From Chloroflexi bacterium B3_Chlor (GTDB taxonomy: Bacteria > Chloroflexota > Anaerolineae > UBA7937 > B3-Chlor), in NCBI GenBank assembly GCA_005223035.1, contig NJBK01000011.1, positions 1 to 64,000 on the forward strand: a stretch of DNA of 64,000 bases, written 5' to 3'. This document shows, in pieces, positions 45,053-52,499 of this stretch (position 1 is the stretch's first letter; each line of letters begins with the position of its first letter). Below the pieces are notes generated by a model. That model saw only the letters and a list, made by a program, of their open reading frames with translations. It was not told where the DNA came from and ran no database searches. A program made the translations under genes and the position numbers.

Positions 45053-46828
45053 TCACTCTTCAGGCTCTACTGCGACCCACATGACGACCTCACGGTGCGT
45101 CGGCGGAGCGAGAGCCTCTCGAAAGAGGAACCAACTCGCCAGGTCGTGCCCCGGCATGTCCTCAGGCTGCCAGGAACTCTGTATTCGGAACCGCGCGCCC
45201 CTGTACCCAGGCAGGGCCAGCGGTTCTCCAATCGGTGTGATCACCACCGGCGTGAGGGACGATGGGGACCCAGGAGCGAAGGCTAAATCTGTGAAATCCC
45301 GTAGATACCAGGCCAAGAGGGGATCCTCCTGGCCCTGGACGGTGATGTTCACGCTGTGGCGGTCTCTCTCCTGCTGATTGGAGAAGTCCTCTATCGCCCT
45401 GACCAGGTTGCGCACATCGGGCGAAGTGGGCCTCTCGACAAATAGCTCGAGGGGGTTGCCGGGCCGATAGTGGCTGAGCCTCCACGTGGCCTGCACCATC
45501 AAGCCTCCCAGGAACAAGAGGGTCACCAGCCCCCCAGTGCGGAGTGCACCCCTCCAGTCCATGGCCAGGGCGCCGGTGATGAGGATCACGCAGAGAAGGA
45601 AGAAGAGGGACAAGAAGACCAGGATCAGATGGCTGGGCTCGCCGGGATCCTGGGGGTCGGAGAACGCTGACAACTGCAGGATGGTATGGAATATGGTCGG
45701 GATGGCGATCAACAGCGCCAGCCTGTCCCAGAGCCACCTCTCTCCCTGGCCCACCTTGCCGAGCAACTCGCCCATGGTCTTGCCTGCGAGTAAGGTGAGG
45801 GGCACCAGAATCTGAAGCAGACCCGAGGGCGGCTTGGTGCCCATCAGCGAGTACAGGAGCAGACTCACCCCAAACCAGCAGACCAGCAGGGCGGAAAACA
45901 GGTCTCGCCGGGCCAGGTAAAAGGCGCCCGCCAGGCCGAAGATGAGCACTAACGATTCGTAGGTCAGAAGGAGCGAGAGATAGTAGTGCCAGGGTTGCGA
46001 GTCTGGCAGAGGCTGGAACTGGCTCAACCAGGCGGGAAGCAGGTCCAGCGTGGCCTGCAAACCATGCAGGTTGACAAAAAGCCCTGTGGAGAGCAAGAGA
46101 ATCAGGGCTGCGAAGACGCCCGCTGCAAAGAGCCAAGCCTGTCGGGACCGGCGGGTTTCAAACCCGCCCGCAAGAAGGGTCTGTCGTGTAGGGGCAGGTT
46201 TCAAACCTGCCCGTACACAGAGGGCCAGGAAGAAGCCGCCCAGTGCCAGTAGCGTGACATAGCTGGCCTCTCCCGCCATAAGGGCGACAGCAAGCGCTGC
46301 AGCCAGCAGGTAGAGGTAGGAGTCCTTCGCCCTTCCCGTGTAGCCGAGAATGCCGGCCAGCAGAGCCAGTGCACAGCCCGAGACGATGATATCGCCTCCA
46401 AGCTGGCGGGAGAAGAAGATGAATGACGGGGAGAAAGCCAGGATAGCTGCGCTGATGAGAGCTCCGCTCCGGCCTAGATAGGGGCGTAGCAGGTATGGAA
46501 GTCCTATCAGGACGGTGCCGGCAAGGGCGGGCAGCACACGGGCCACGAAATCATTGGCGCCGAAGAGGAGGCAGAGGAGAGCGTTGCCGTGGAAGAGCAG
46601 AGGGCTGTGCCCTCTGATGCTCGCCGCGCCTCCCATGCAGAAGCGCCAGACATCCAGGGCCAGCTGAGCTTCCTTCTCTTGGAGGGGTTGCCTCCCCAGG
46701 GCGTAGAAGCGCAAGAGCGCCCCTAGCAGAACAAGTAGCAGGTAGAGGCCGGTCTCGACGGTCAGCCAGGGAGGACCGAATTCCTGCACCTCTGCTGGTG
46801 ATCTTTCCTTGTCCGTTTTTTCCATCAT
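45053..46828 (-). CDS. Second Agl23/TIGR03663-type polytopic membrane protein with repeat insertion
   Basis: 591 residues from ATG 46828 (GTG 46855 is an alternative; neither has an ideally placed ribosome site). About 12 membrane segments; RFYALGRQPLQEKEAQLALD and FFSRQLGGDIIVSG correspond to the GT-C-like motifs of its partner, but the acidic DE pair of the first loop is EKEAQ here. The tail (about 480-591) is an extracytoplasmic domain. Between two membrane segments the sequence RAGLKPAPTRQTLL and LAGGFETRRSRQ is encoded by two palindromic repeats (46150-46218). It likely works with the downstream gene in surface glycan assembly. Confidence 0.78.
   Translation of the reverse strand: MMEKTDKERSPAEVQEFGPPWLTVETGLYLLLVLLGALLRFYALGRQPLQEKEAQLALDVWRFCMGGAASIRGHSPLLFHGNALLCLLFGANDFVARVLPALAGTVLIGLPYLLRPYLGRSGALISAAILAFSPSFIFFSRQLGGDIIVSGCALALLAGILGYTGRAKDSYLYLLAAALAVALMAGEASYVTLLALGGFFLALCVRAGLKPAPTRQTLLAGGFETRRSRQAWLFAAGVFAALILLLSTGLFVNLHGLQATLDLLPAWLSQFQPLPDSQPWHYYLSLLLTYESLVLIFGLAGAFYLARRDLFSALLVCWFGVSLLLYSLMGTKPPSGLLQILVPLTLLAGKTMGELLGKVGQGERWLWDRLALLIAIPTIFHTILQLSAFSDPQDPGEPSHLILVFLSLFFLLCVILITGALAMDWRGALRTGGLVTLLFLGGLMVQATWRLSHYRPGNPLELFVERPTSPDVRNLVRAIEDFSNQQERDRHSVNITVQGQEDPLLAWYLRDFTDLAFAPGSPSSLTPVVITPIGEPLALPGYRGARFRIQSSWQPEDMPGHDLASWFLFREALAPPTHREVVMWVAVEPEE
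46150..46218. repeat. Two adjacent palindromic repeats inside a coding sequence
   Basis: Unit 1, 46150-46168: GGCGGGTTT-C-AAACCCGCC. Unit 2, 46186-46218: arm GTGTA-G-GGGCAGGTTT, centre C, then the complement, with one unpaired base on each side. Both share the TTTCAAA centre. They lie in the minus-strand gene and read in frame as AGLKPAPTRQ and AGGFETRR. Confidence 0.88.
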
Positions 46829-46915
46829 AACAGCGGCCAGGCAACTAGGGAACACCTCCCTGCACGAGCTGAGACGGGAGGTACGTCGCTGTTTGGGGCA
46901 CTCAGAGCAGGCACA

Positions 46916-46943
46916 ATTATAGCATGCCGTGGGGTAAAGGCAA
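46916..46943 (-). promoter_or_regulatory. Promoter of the two-gene membrane protein operon
   Basis: On the minus strand TTGCCT (46943-46938), 16 bases, TATAAT (46921-46916). Start near 46909. Confidence 0.6.
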
Positions 46944-47193
46944 ACTAGGCGAGGATGGATTGGGGGGTGCTACGGCCTCCCCCAGGCTTCCCAAGCGTGC
47001 GCGGAGGTTCGACCACGTCGATACCACGTAGCATGCTGCTAAAGTATTGTGAAGTGCAGGAACAACGCACTTAGCGCATTATGAGTAATTGGCAGCAACC
47101 TAGCTCTGGAGACATGAAGTGGATTCTCTGAGCGTTATCTACTCTCTCTGCGGCGGCTTGCAGAGAGTTGAGCTTCAGGTGCGTCGTATACCC

Positions 47194-47222
47194 TTGCATT
47201 TTGCACAGGGCTATCTTATACT
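47194..47222 (+). promoter_or_regulatory. Promoter of rel
   Basis: TTGCAT (47194-47199), 17 bases, TATACT (47217-47222). Leader of about 33 bases to ATG 47262. Confidence 0.65.
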
Positions 47223-47261
47223 AAGAGGTGAGGCAGGTTACAAATCAGAAGGTGCGTTCCC

Positions 47262-49418
47262 ATGGATGACCCCCCGACCACGCTGGAAGGTCTGCTGGAG
47301 CGGGCGGGGGATTCTATCCCCGCCCGAGAATTGACCCTCATCAAGCGTGCCTATCAGACGGCGGCGGAAGCCCACGATGGACAAGTGCGGGCGTCGGGGG
47401 AACCTTTCATCCAGCACTCCCTTGCCACCGCCGCGACCCTTGTAGATCTGCGACTTGACCCCGCCACCATCGCTGCCGGACTTCTTCACGATGTTCCCGA
47501 GGACACTGCCGTTACCGTAGGGAAGATCCGGAAGGTTTTCGGTGACGAGATTGCCAGCCTGGTCGACGGGGTGACCAAGCTGAGGAAGATAAGCTGGACG
47601 AGCCTCGAAGAGGAGCAGGCGGAGAGCCTGCGCAAGATCTTCCTGGCGATGGTGGATGACATCCGCGTCATCCTGATCAGGCTGGCTGACCGTCTGCACA
47701 ACATGCACACTCTGGCAGCCCTCCCGGAGGACAGAAGGACGAAGATTGCCAGGGAGACGCTGGATATCTTCGCGCCCTTGGCTCACAGGCTGGGCATGTG
47801 GCAGATCAAGGAGGAGCTGGAGGACCTCGCTCTGCGGTATCTGGAGCCGGAAAAGTACCGTGAAGTCGTGGAACTGATGAGCGAACGACGCACCGTCCGA
47901 GAGCGATACGTGGAGGAAGTGGTTGGGACGGTGAGGAGGAGCCTGGCCGAGGCGGGGATAAAGGCCGAGGTCACCGGTCGCCGCAAGCACATCTACAGCA
48001 TCTATCAGAAGATGCAGAAGAATGGAAGAGATTTCGATCACATCTACGATGTGCATGGAGCGCGCATCATCGTGGATGACGTCAACGATTGCTATGCCGC
48101 CCTGGGGATAGTGCATTCCGTGTGGCGTCCCATAGCGGGCGAATTCGACGACTACATCGCCATGCCCAAGGACAACATGTATCAGTCCTTGCACACCGCA
48201 GTTGTGGGCCCGCAAGGTCGCCCTCTGGAGGTTCAGATCCGCACCTGGGATATGCATGGGATGGCGGAGTATGGTGTCGCTGCGCATTGGCGCTACAAGG
48301 AGCAGGTGGAGCGGGACGCGGTTCTGGAATCCAAGATGGCCTGGTTGCGACAGTTGATGGAGTGGCGCAAGGAACTGGTTGACCCTCAGGAATTCGTTGA
48401 TTCCTTGAAGACGGACCTTTTCCCGGAAGAGGTGTACGTCTTCACTCCCAAGGGGGACGTCATTGAACTGCCGAGGGGAGCGACCCCCGTCGATTTCGCT
48501 TATCACGTTCACACCGAGATTGGCCAACTCTGCCAGGGAGCCAAGGTGAACGGCAGGATCGTCCCCTTGAACTATCAACTGGAAGACGGCGATCAGGTCC
48601 TGATCCTGACTGCCAAGAGAGGAGGCCCTAGTCGAGACTGGCTGAACCCCCATCTAGGGTACGTCCGCACAAGTCGTGCCAAGCAGAAGATCCGGCAGTG
48701 GTTCCGCCGACAGCGGCGAGCGGAGAATATCGCGAGAGGCCGGACCCTGTTGGAGAAAGAACTGAAGCGTCTAGGTATCGAGCGCGAAAGCTATGAGGAC
48801 ATCGCCAAGCTGTTCCGCTTCAAGAAGGTCGACGACTTCCTGGTCGCCGTCGGGTATGGAGACATCAACGTTCATCAGGTCTCCACCAGAGTCCTGGAAG
48901 TTGAGAAGGGGAAAGAAGAAGAACTGGAGGAGTTGCCACCAGTGGCGGCACCGCCAACCGAAGCCCCTGGAGTCAAGGTGACTGGCGTGGGAGACCTGCT
49001 GACCCACCTTGGAGGCTGCTGCAACCCTCTGCCTGGCGACGAGATCATAGGCTATATCACTCGCGGGCGGGGGGTGACGATCCATCGGCAGGACTGCGCC
49101 AATGTTCTTCGAGTGTTGAGGGATGGCGACCGGGAACGTCTGATAGAGGTTGACTGGGGCGGGGATCTGGGCACTGCGTACCCGGTGCTGGTGGAGGTCA
49201 CGGCCTATGACCGCAAGGGGCTGCTGAAAGACATCGCGGCCGTCCTCGACACAGAGGATGTGAACATGACGTCGGCCACTATTAACACCATAAGGAAGGA
49301 CCAGATAGCCACCATCGTCGCCACCTTGGAGATCACCGGCATGGATCAGTTGAGCCGCGTACTGACCAAGATTGAGAGCCTTACCAACGTCCTGGAGGCC
49401 CGGCGGCAGACCGGCTGA
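47262..49418 (+). CDS. rel: Bifunctional (p)ppGpp synthetase/hydrolase Rel
   Basis: 718 residues, the full RelA/SpoT length. HD hydrolase domain with H52 and LLHDVPEDT intact; synthetase domain with RRKHIYSIYQKM, FDHIYDVHGARII and KDNMYQSLHTAV; TGS domain VFTPKGDVIELPRGATPVDF; zinc-finger-like region with GGCCNPLPGDEIIGY and HRQDC; ACT domain at the end (VEVTAYDRKGLLKDIAAVLD). Both activities should be present, so it makes and degrades the alarmone on the ribosome. It is probably the only such enzyme needed. Its own promoter is 40 bases upstream. No operon partner; a palindrome follows at 49487. Confidence 0.95.
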   Translation: MDDPPTTLEGLLERAGDSIPARELTLIKRAYQTAAEAHDGQVRASGEPFIQHSLATAATLVDLRLDPATIAAGLLHDVPEDTAVTVGKIRKVFGDEIASLVDGVTKLRKISWTSLEEEQAESLRKIFLAMVDDIRVILIRLADRLHNMHTLAALPEDRRTKIARETLDIFAPLAHRLGMWQIKEELEDLALRYLEPEKYREVVELMSERRTVRERYVEEVVGTVRRSLAEAGIKAEVTGRRKHIYSIYQKMQKNGRDFDHIYDVHGARIIVDDVNDCYAALGIVHSVWRPIAGEFDDYIAMPKDNMYQSLHTAVVGPQGRPLEVQIRTWDMHGMAEYGVAAHWRYKEQVERDAVLESKMAWLRQLMEWRKELVDPQEFVDSLKTDLFPEEVYVFTPKGDVIELPRGATPVDFAYHVHTEIGQLCQGAKVNGRIVPLNYQLEDGDQVLILTAKRGGPSRDWLNPHLGYVRTSRAKQKIRQWFRRQRRAENIARGRTLLEKELKRLGIERESYEDIAKLFRFKKVDDFLVAVGYGDINVHQVSTRVLEVEKGKEEELEELPPVAAPPTEAPGVKVTGVGDLLTHLGGCCNPLPGDEIIGYITRGRGVTIHRQDCANVLRVLRDGDRERLIEVDWGGDLGTAYPVLVEVTAYDRKGLLKDIAAVLDTEDVNMTSATINTIRKDQIATIVATLEITGMDQLSRVLTKIESLTNVLEARRQTG

Positions 49419-49486
49419 GCTGGGGCTGGACTCCCAGACCCTTTGCCGCATGGTTCCAAGACCCCAGAAGGACAAGCACAATCCGT

Positions 49487-49510
49487 AGCCGCACGGCATG
49501 CCGTGCGGCT
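49487..49510. repeat. Perfect 24-bp palindrome after rel
   Basis: Arm AGCCGCACGGCA and its exact complement. The central 14 bases equal those of the palindrome at 1043-1068, while the outer arms differ but stay complementary. No T run follows. Confidence 0.75.
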
Positions 49511-49673
49511 GTGTAGTCAAACAAGAAAGGGCCACCGTGTCAATCCACGATAGCCCTTCGCGTGGCTACCATCCTGCAATGTCTCCGCTTCTCTACTCAA
49601 ATGGCCCTGCACTCGGGCGCGTATCGAGTGTCCTCAAGTGATCTCCCCGATCCGATTGTGCCCCTCTATCCAT

Positions 49674-50312
49674 CTATGAGCCCCTCGCCTCTTGGCGGCG
49701 GTAATCCTTGGGCATATACTTCTCCCGCCGCCTCATGTGCGCAGCCAGGGACTCCTTTCTGAAGTGCCAGCGTCCAGCAGCCTTGCGTGCCTCCAGTTTC
49801 CCCTCGAGGGCCAGCTTGGAGAGCCGTGCCCGGGTCAAGCGGGTTATCTTCCGCGCTTCGGCGGTGGTCGCCCAACCGTCCGGTGCCTTCTTGGTGAAAT
49901 TGATCAACTGCCTGGGCTCTAAGAACCAGCAGTTGGACCGACGCTCTGCCTTCACCAGTCCCTCTCGACACCACCGACCGATAGCGTCCTTCCCCCAACC
50001 GGTCACCTCGACCGCTTCGCGCATCGTCAGCCATTCCTTTGGGATGTCCCGCGGCCACACCCGCATCTGCAACCCGCGCCTCTTTGCCCCTTCCTTCCGT
50101 GCGTTGTAGTAATCCAACAGCCCTTGCTTGGAGATTGCCCATTTCATCTTGGTTCCCCCGCCCATGGGTTCCTTGTATGCATACACCAGGCCCTTCTGGC
50201 ATAGCCGGTGAATCGTGGAGCGGGAACACTCGAAAATGGCCGTGGCCTCATTGATGTCCAAGAACTGCTTGTCCCTAACACGGTTCAAAGCTTCCTGGTT
50301 AATAGTTTCCAT
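49674..50312 (-). CDS. DNA-binding protein with three excisionase/MerR-like HTH units
   Basis: 212 residues. Three helix-turn-helix units of the HTH_17/excisionase type: FLDINEATAIFECSRSTIHR (about 17-72), WLTMREAVEVTGWGKDAIGR (94-138) and WATTAEARKITRLTRARLSK (146-190), each followed by a wing like KAERRSNCWFLEPRQL. Such proteins bind DNA sites in tandem and regulate transcription or recombination. AAAGGAGTT is placed well before ATG 50312. Its strong promoter (50343-50371) carries a palindrome between -35 and -10, which suggests self-repression. Confidence 0.8.
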   Translation of the reverse strand: METINQEALNRVRDKQFLDINEATAIFECSRSTIHRLCQKGLVYAYKEPMGGGTKMKWAISKQGLLDYYNARKEGAKRRGLQMRVWPRDIPKEWLTMREAVEVTGWGKDAIGRWCREGLVKAERRSNCWFLEPRQLINFTKKAPDGWATTAEARKITRLTRARLSKLALEGKLEARKAAGRWHFRKESLAAHMRRREKYMPKDYRRQEARGS

Positions 50313-50342
50313 ATTGAACTCCTTTCAACTCGCCCAAGCTAG

Positions 50343-50371
50343 ATTATACCATAAGTCATATGACTAGTCAA
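50343..50371 (-). promoter_or_regulatory. Strong promoter with palindrome in the spacer
   Basis: On the minus strand TTGACT (50371-50366), 17 bases, TATAAT (50348-50343). The spacer contains the perfect 12-base palindrome AGTCATATGACT (50354-50365), adjacent to the -35 box. Confidence 0.8.
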
Positions 50372-50773
50372 CAGAGCGTCGCCGGTAGGACGAACTCTGC
50401 TGAATTGGCGACAACAGGCTTCTCTCCTAATATTATCGAAGTCCACGTGCTATGTCAAGCGGGCGCGGAGGTCGCTCTTCATCCGTTCTCAGGTCGCCAG
50501 GGAACGCCAGGCCAGTGGCAATCAAACGAAAAGCCCTCTCTCTGAAGCGCCATTGCTCAACCCGCGCTCCACGTCGCTCCGGGGCAGTGGGGACTCTGGA
50601 ATGAAGTCCTCGATGCTCTCGTAAGGGCTGGGAGTGCCCTTCAACGGAGGGGCACTAGCAGAAAGCGCGCCGCTCCTGAGTCGGGTCTCCCATCTTTCGG
50701 CGAGGGCCAGTGCGGGGGCAACAACACCCAACGGGCCCAGAAACCTCGGAAGCTCCGTAGTACCTTTTTCCTA

Positions 50774-50802
50774 TTGAGAGAATCCCGAGAGTTCGGTATA
50801 CT
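50774..50802 (+). promoter_or_regulatory. Promoter of the riboswitch-protease transcript
   Basis: TTGAGA (50774-50779), 17 bases, TATACT (50797-50802). Start near 50809, about 36 bases before the aptamer. The 50372-50773 stretch holds nothing else recognised. Confidence 0.72.
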
Positions 50803-50844
50803 AGGAGTGTCTCTGCAAGTCCTACCTTGACAATCAGACGGTGA

Positions 50845-50925
50845 GAAAGGCAAACCCATCGAAAGATGGGGACGCAAAGCCACGGGCCTGACGCTAAGAG
50901 CGTAGTATGGTAGCCGGGTTGCCTC
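50845..50925 (+). promoter_or_regulatory. Cyclic di-GMP-I (GEMM) riboswitch, upstream of the protease gene
   Basis: All conserved blocks are in order: GGCAAACC (50849-50856), hairpin CCCATC-GAAA-GATGGG with the GNRA loop, GACGCAAAGCC (50871-50881), a second hairpin (ACGC-TAAGA-GCGT), then GGTAGCCGGGTTGCC (50909-50923) closing on the 5' strand. This is the textbook class I aptamer, which binds c-di-GMP between its helices. The gene under control starts at 51077. An intrinsic terminator (50946-50993) follows and is the probable expression platform. Confidence 0.93.
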
Positions 50926-50945
50926 CGCACAATAGCTTGTTGACT

Positions 50946-50993
50946 AACGCGCGCTTCGAACCGGAGACCAGCTGGTGGAGGGCGCGTTTTCTT
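50946..50993 (+). terminator. Terminator-like hairpin after the riboswitch
   Basis: Stem AACGCGC / GCGCGTT around a loop that contains the small hairpin ACCAGCTGGT, followed by TTCTTG on the T-rich side (TTTTCTT in all). It lies between aptamer and coding region. Direct overlap with the aptamer is not seen, so the switching partner is unclear. Confidence 0.55.
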
Positions 50994-51076
50994 GTTCCTG
51001 ACAGGATCCGAAGACCCAGTGGCAGCGGGCGCGCTTTCTGGTGCCTTGAGATTCTTGGCGTAGACAAGGGTCTGGC

Positions 51077-52327
51077 ATGAAAACTAAGTTGGGTGTAGGC
51101 TCCGCGCTGTGCTTGTTGATGCTGGTGCTGTCCAGCACTAGGCTTGAGCTTCCCGTGCTCGCTAGCCTGCAAGGTGAAGGGCGCCAGGGGCGGGGCCAAG
51201 ATGTCCTTGGGGTATCGATCCTTCCTGCGCCTACCCCCTTGGTCGGCCCGGAGCCTGAGGGCTGGACGGCCGCTCAGACCTCGGTCTCCGTGCTCAGCCA
51301 GGAGGACAGGAGCGGGTTGTGCGGCGTACCACTGGCGGTCATCGAATGGGAGGAAGAACAGGCCAGCCAGCAACCACCCATGCTCTCCGCCAGCTACACC
51401 TATCCCCCCGCCCTGGATTGGCGCAACTATGGAGGCATGAATTGGACGACGCCGATCCGCCATCAGGGCAGCTGCGCTTCGTGCCCAGCCTTTGCCACGG
51501 TCGCGGCCATCGAATCCAGGCTGGAAATAGCCGAAGGCGACCCAGGCCTGAACCCCAACCTCTCGGAAGCTCACCTGTTCTATTGTGGGTGCGGAGCGTG
51601 CTGCGGCAGCGGCGCGGGCCCGATCTCGTTGATGGAGTTCGCTCGCGACACGGGGATCGCTGATGAAGGCTGCTTCCCCTATACGGCTCTGAACCAAGCG
51701 TGCAGTCCATGTCAGGGCTGGCAGAATCGGGTCACGAAGATCTCCGACTGGGCTGGCGTGACCGGCGTGGAAAACATGAAACAGACCCTGGCCGACGCCG
51801 GCCCCTTCGAGGCGAGCATGATCGTGTACAGTGACTTCTATGACTACTCAGGCGGGGTCTACAGGCACACCTATGGCAGCCTTGAGGGCGGCCATGCGGT
51901 GACAATTGTGGGCTACAACGACTACGGCGGGTACTGGATCGTCAAGAACAGCTGGGGCACAGGGTGGGGCGAGAACGGCTGGTTCAGGATAGCTTACGGG
52001 CAATGCTCCATCGACAATTATGCTTATGTACCCCTTGTGGCTGAGCCATCGTACCATGTGAGTGCCAGCGCCAGCCCCCACGAGGGTGGAGTGATAGCCG
52101 CCGAGCCGCCCGATTGTGTCAGCGATACCTGTGACCCAGAGACGGTAGTCGAGCTAGCCGCGGTGCCAAGCAATGGCTACGAATTCAGCGGCTGGAGCGG
52201 TGACGCCTCAGGATCCGAAAACCCCACCAGCATCGTGGTCGATACGAACAAGGACGTGACCGCTCACTTCATCTTTCGTTGCGACGAGTGCACGCCGCAG
52301 GCTTTCCTTCCTATCGTTATCCGATAG
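51077..52327 (+). CDS. Exported papain-like (C1) cysteine protease with C-terminal repeat domain
   Basis: 416 residues. Signal peptide, a pro-region to about residue 110, then the C1A catalytic domain beginning LDWRNYGGMNWTTPIRHQGS. Catalytic set Q130, C136, H273 (GGHAVTIVGY) and N291 (VKNSWGTGWGENGWF) is complete. The usual C-W pair is C136-Pro137 (ASCPAF). Four further cysteines (GCGACCGSG) sit after the active-site helix. About 70 residues at the end form an InlB/Listeria-type repeat (YEFSGWSGDASGSENPTSIV), an attachment or spacer module. Translation follows a c-di-GMP riboswitch. It converges on the repeat surface protein gene, itself under a c-di-GMP riboswitch; processing of that protein is an attractive but untested idea. 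Confidence 0.88.
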   Translation: MKTKLGVGSALCLLMLVLSSTRLELPVLASLQGEGRQGRGQDVLGVSILPAPTPLVGPEPEGWTAAQTSVSVLSQEDRSGLCGVPLAVIEWEEEQASQQPPMLSASYTYPPALDWRNYGGMNWTTPIRHQGSCASCPAFATVAAIESRLEIAEGDPGLNPNLSEAHLFYCGCGACCGSGAGPISLMEFARDTGIADEGCFPYTALNQACSPCQGWQNRVTKISDWAGVTGVENMKQTLADAGPFEASMIVYSDFYDYSGGVYRHTYGSLEGGHAVTIVGYNDYGGYWIVKNSWGTGWGENGWFRIAYGQCSIDNYAYVPLVAEPSYHVSASASPHEGGVIAAEPPDCVSDTCDPETVVELAAVPSNGYEFSGWSGDASGSENPTSIVVDTNKDVTAHFIFRCDECTPQAFLPIVIR

Positions 52328-52398
52328 AGCCTGGTTGGGGGAGTGTGCAACACCCGGCCCGGTGCATGCAACAGGGGACACAGTTGCGGTATCCTCAA

Positions 52399-52418
52399 GA
52401 GCCGACGAGAGTCGGCTC
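52399..52418. repeat. Hairpin after the protease gene
   Basis: Eight-pair stem GAGCCGAC / GTCGGCTC with GAGA tetraloop, no T run. Probably an mRNA 3' end stabiliser. Confidence 0.4.
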
Positions 52419-52442
52419 GCCTCCGGCCGCGCCAGACAAGGA

Positions 52443-52477
52443 GAAAGGGCCATCCCCTCAGAGGAGATGGCCCTTTC
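52443..52477. terminator. Shared bidirectional terminator
   Basis: Twelve-pair stem GAAAGGGCCATC / GATGGCCCTTTC with an 11-base loop, midway between the convergent stops at 52327 and 52500. The A/T ends of the stem give U-rich transcripts in both directions. Confidence 0.75.
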
Positions 52478-52499
52478 GTGTAGTGCCGGGACCTGTTGA

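Noticed and set aside
46137-46220. Possible CRISPR or terminator, because of two adjacent palindromes
   Set aside because: Only two unlike units, inside a coding sequence and read in frame; no spacer regularity or T run.
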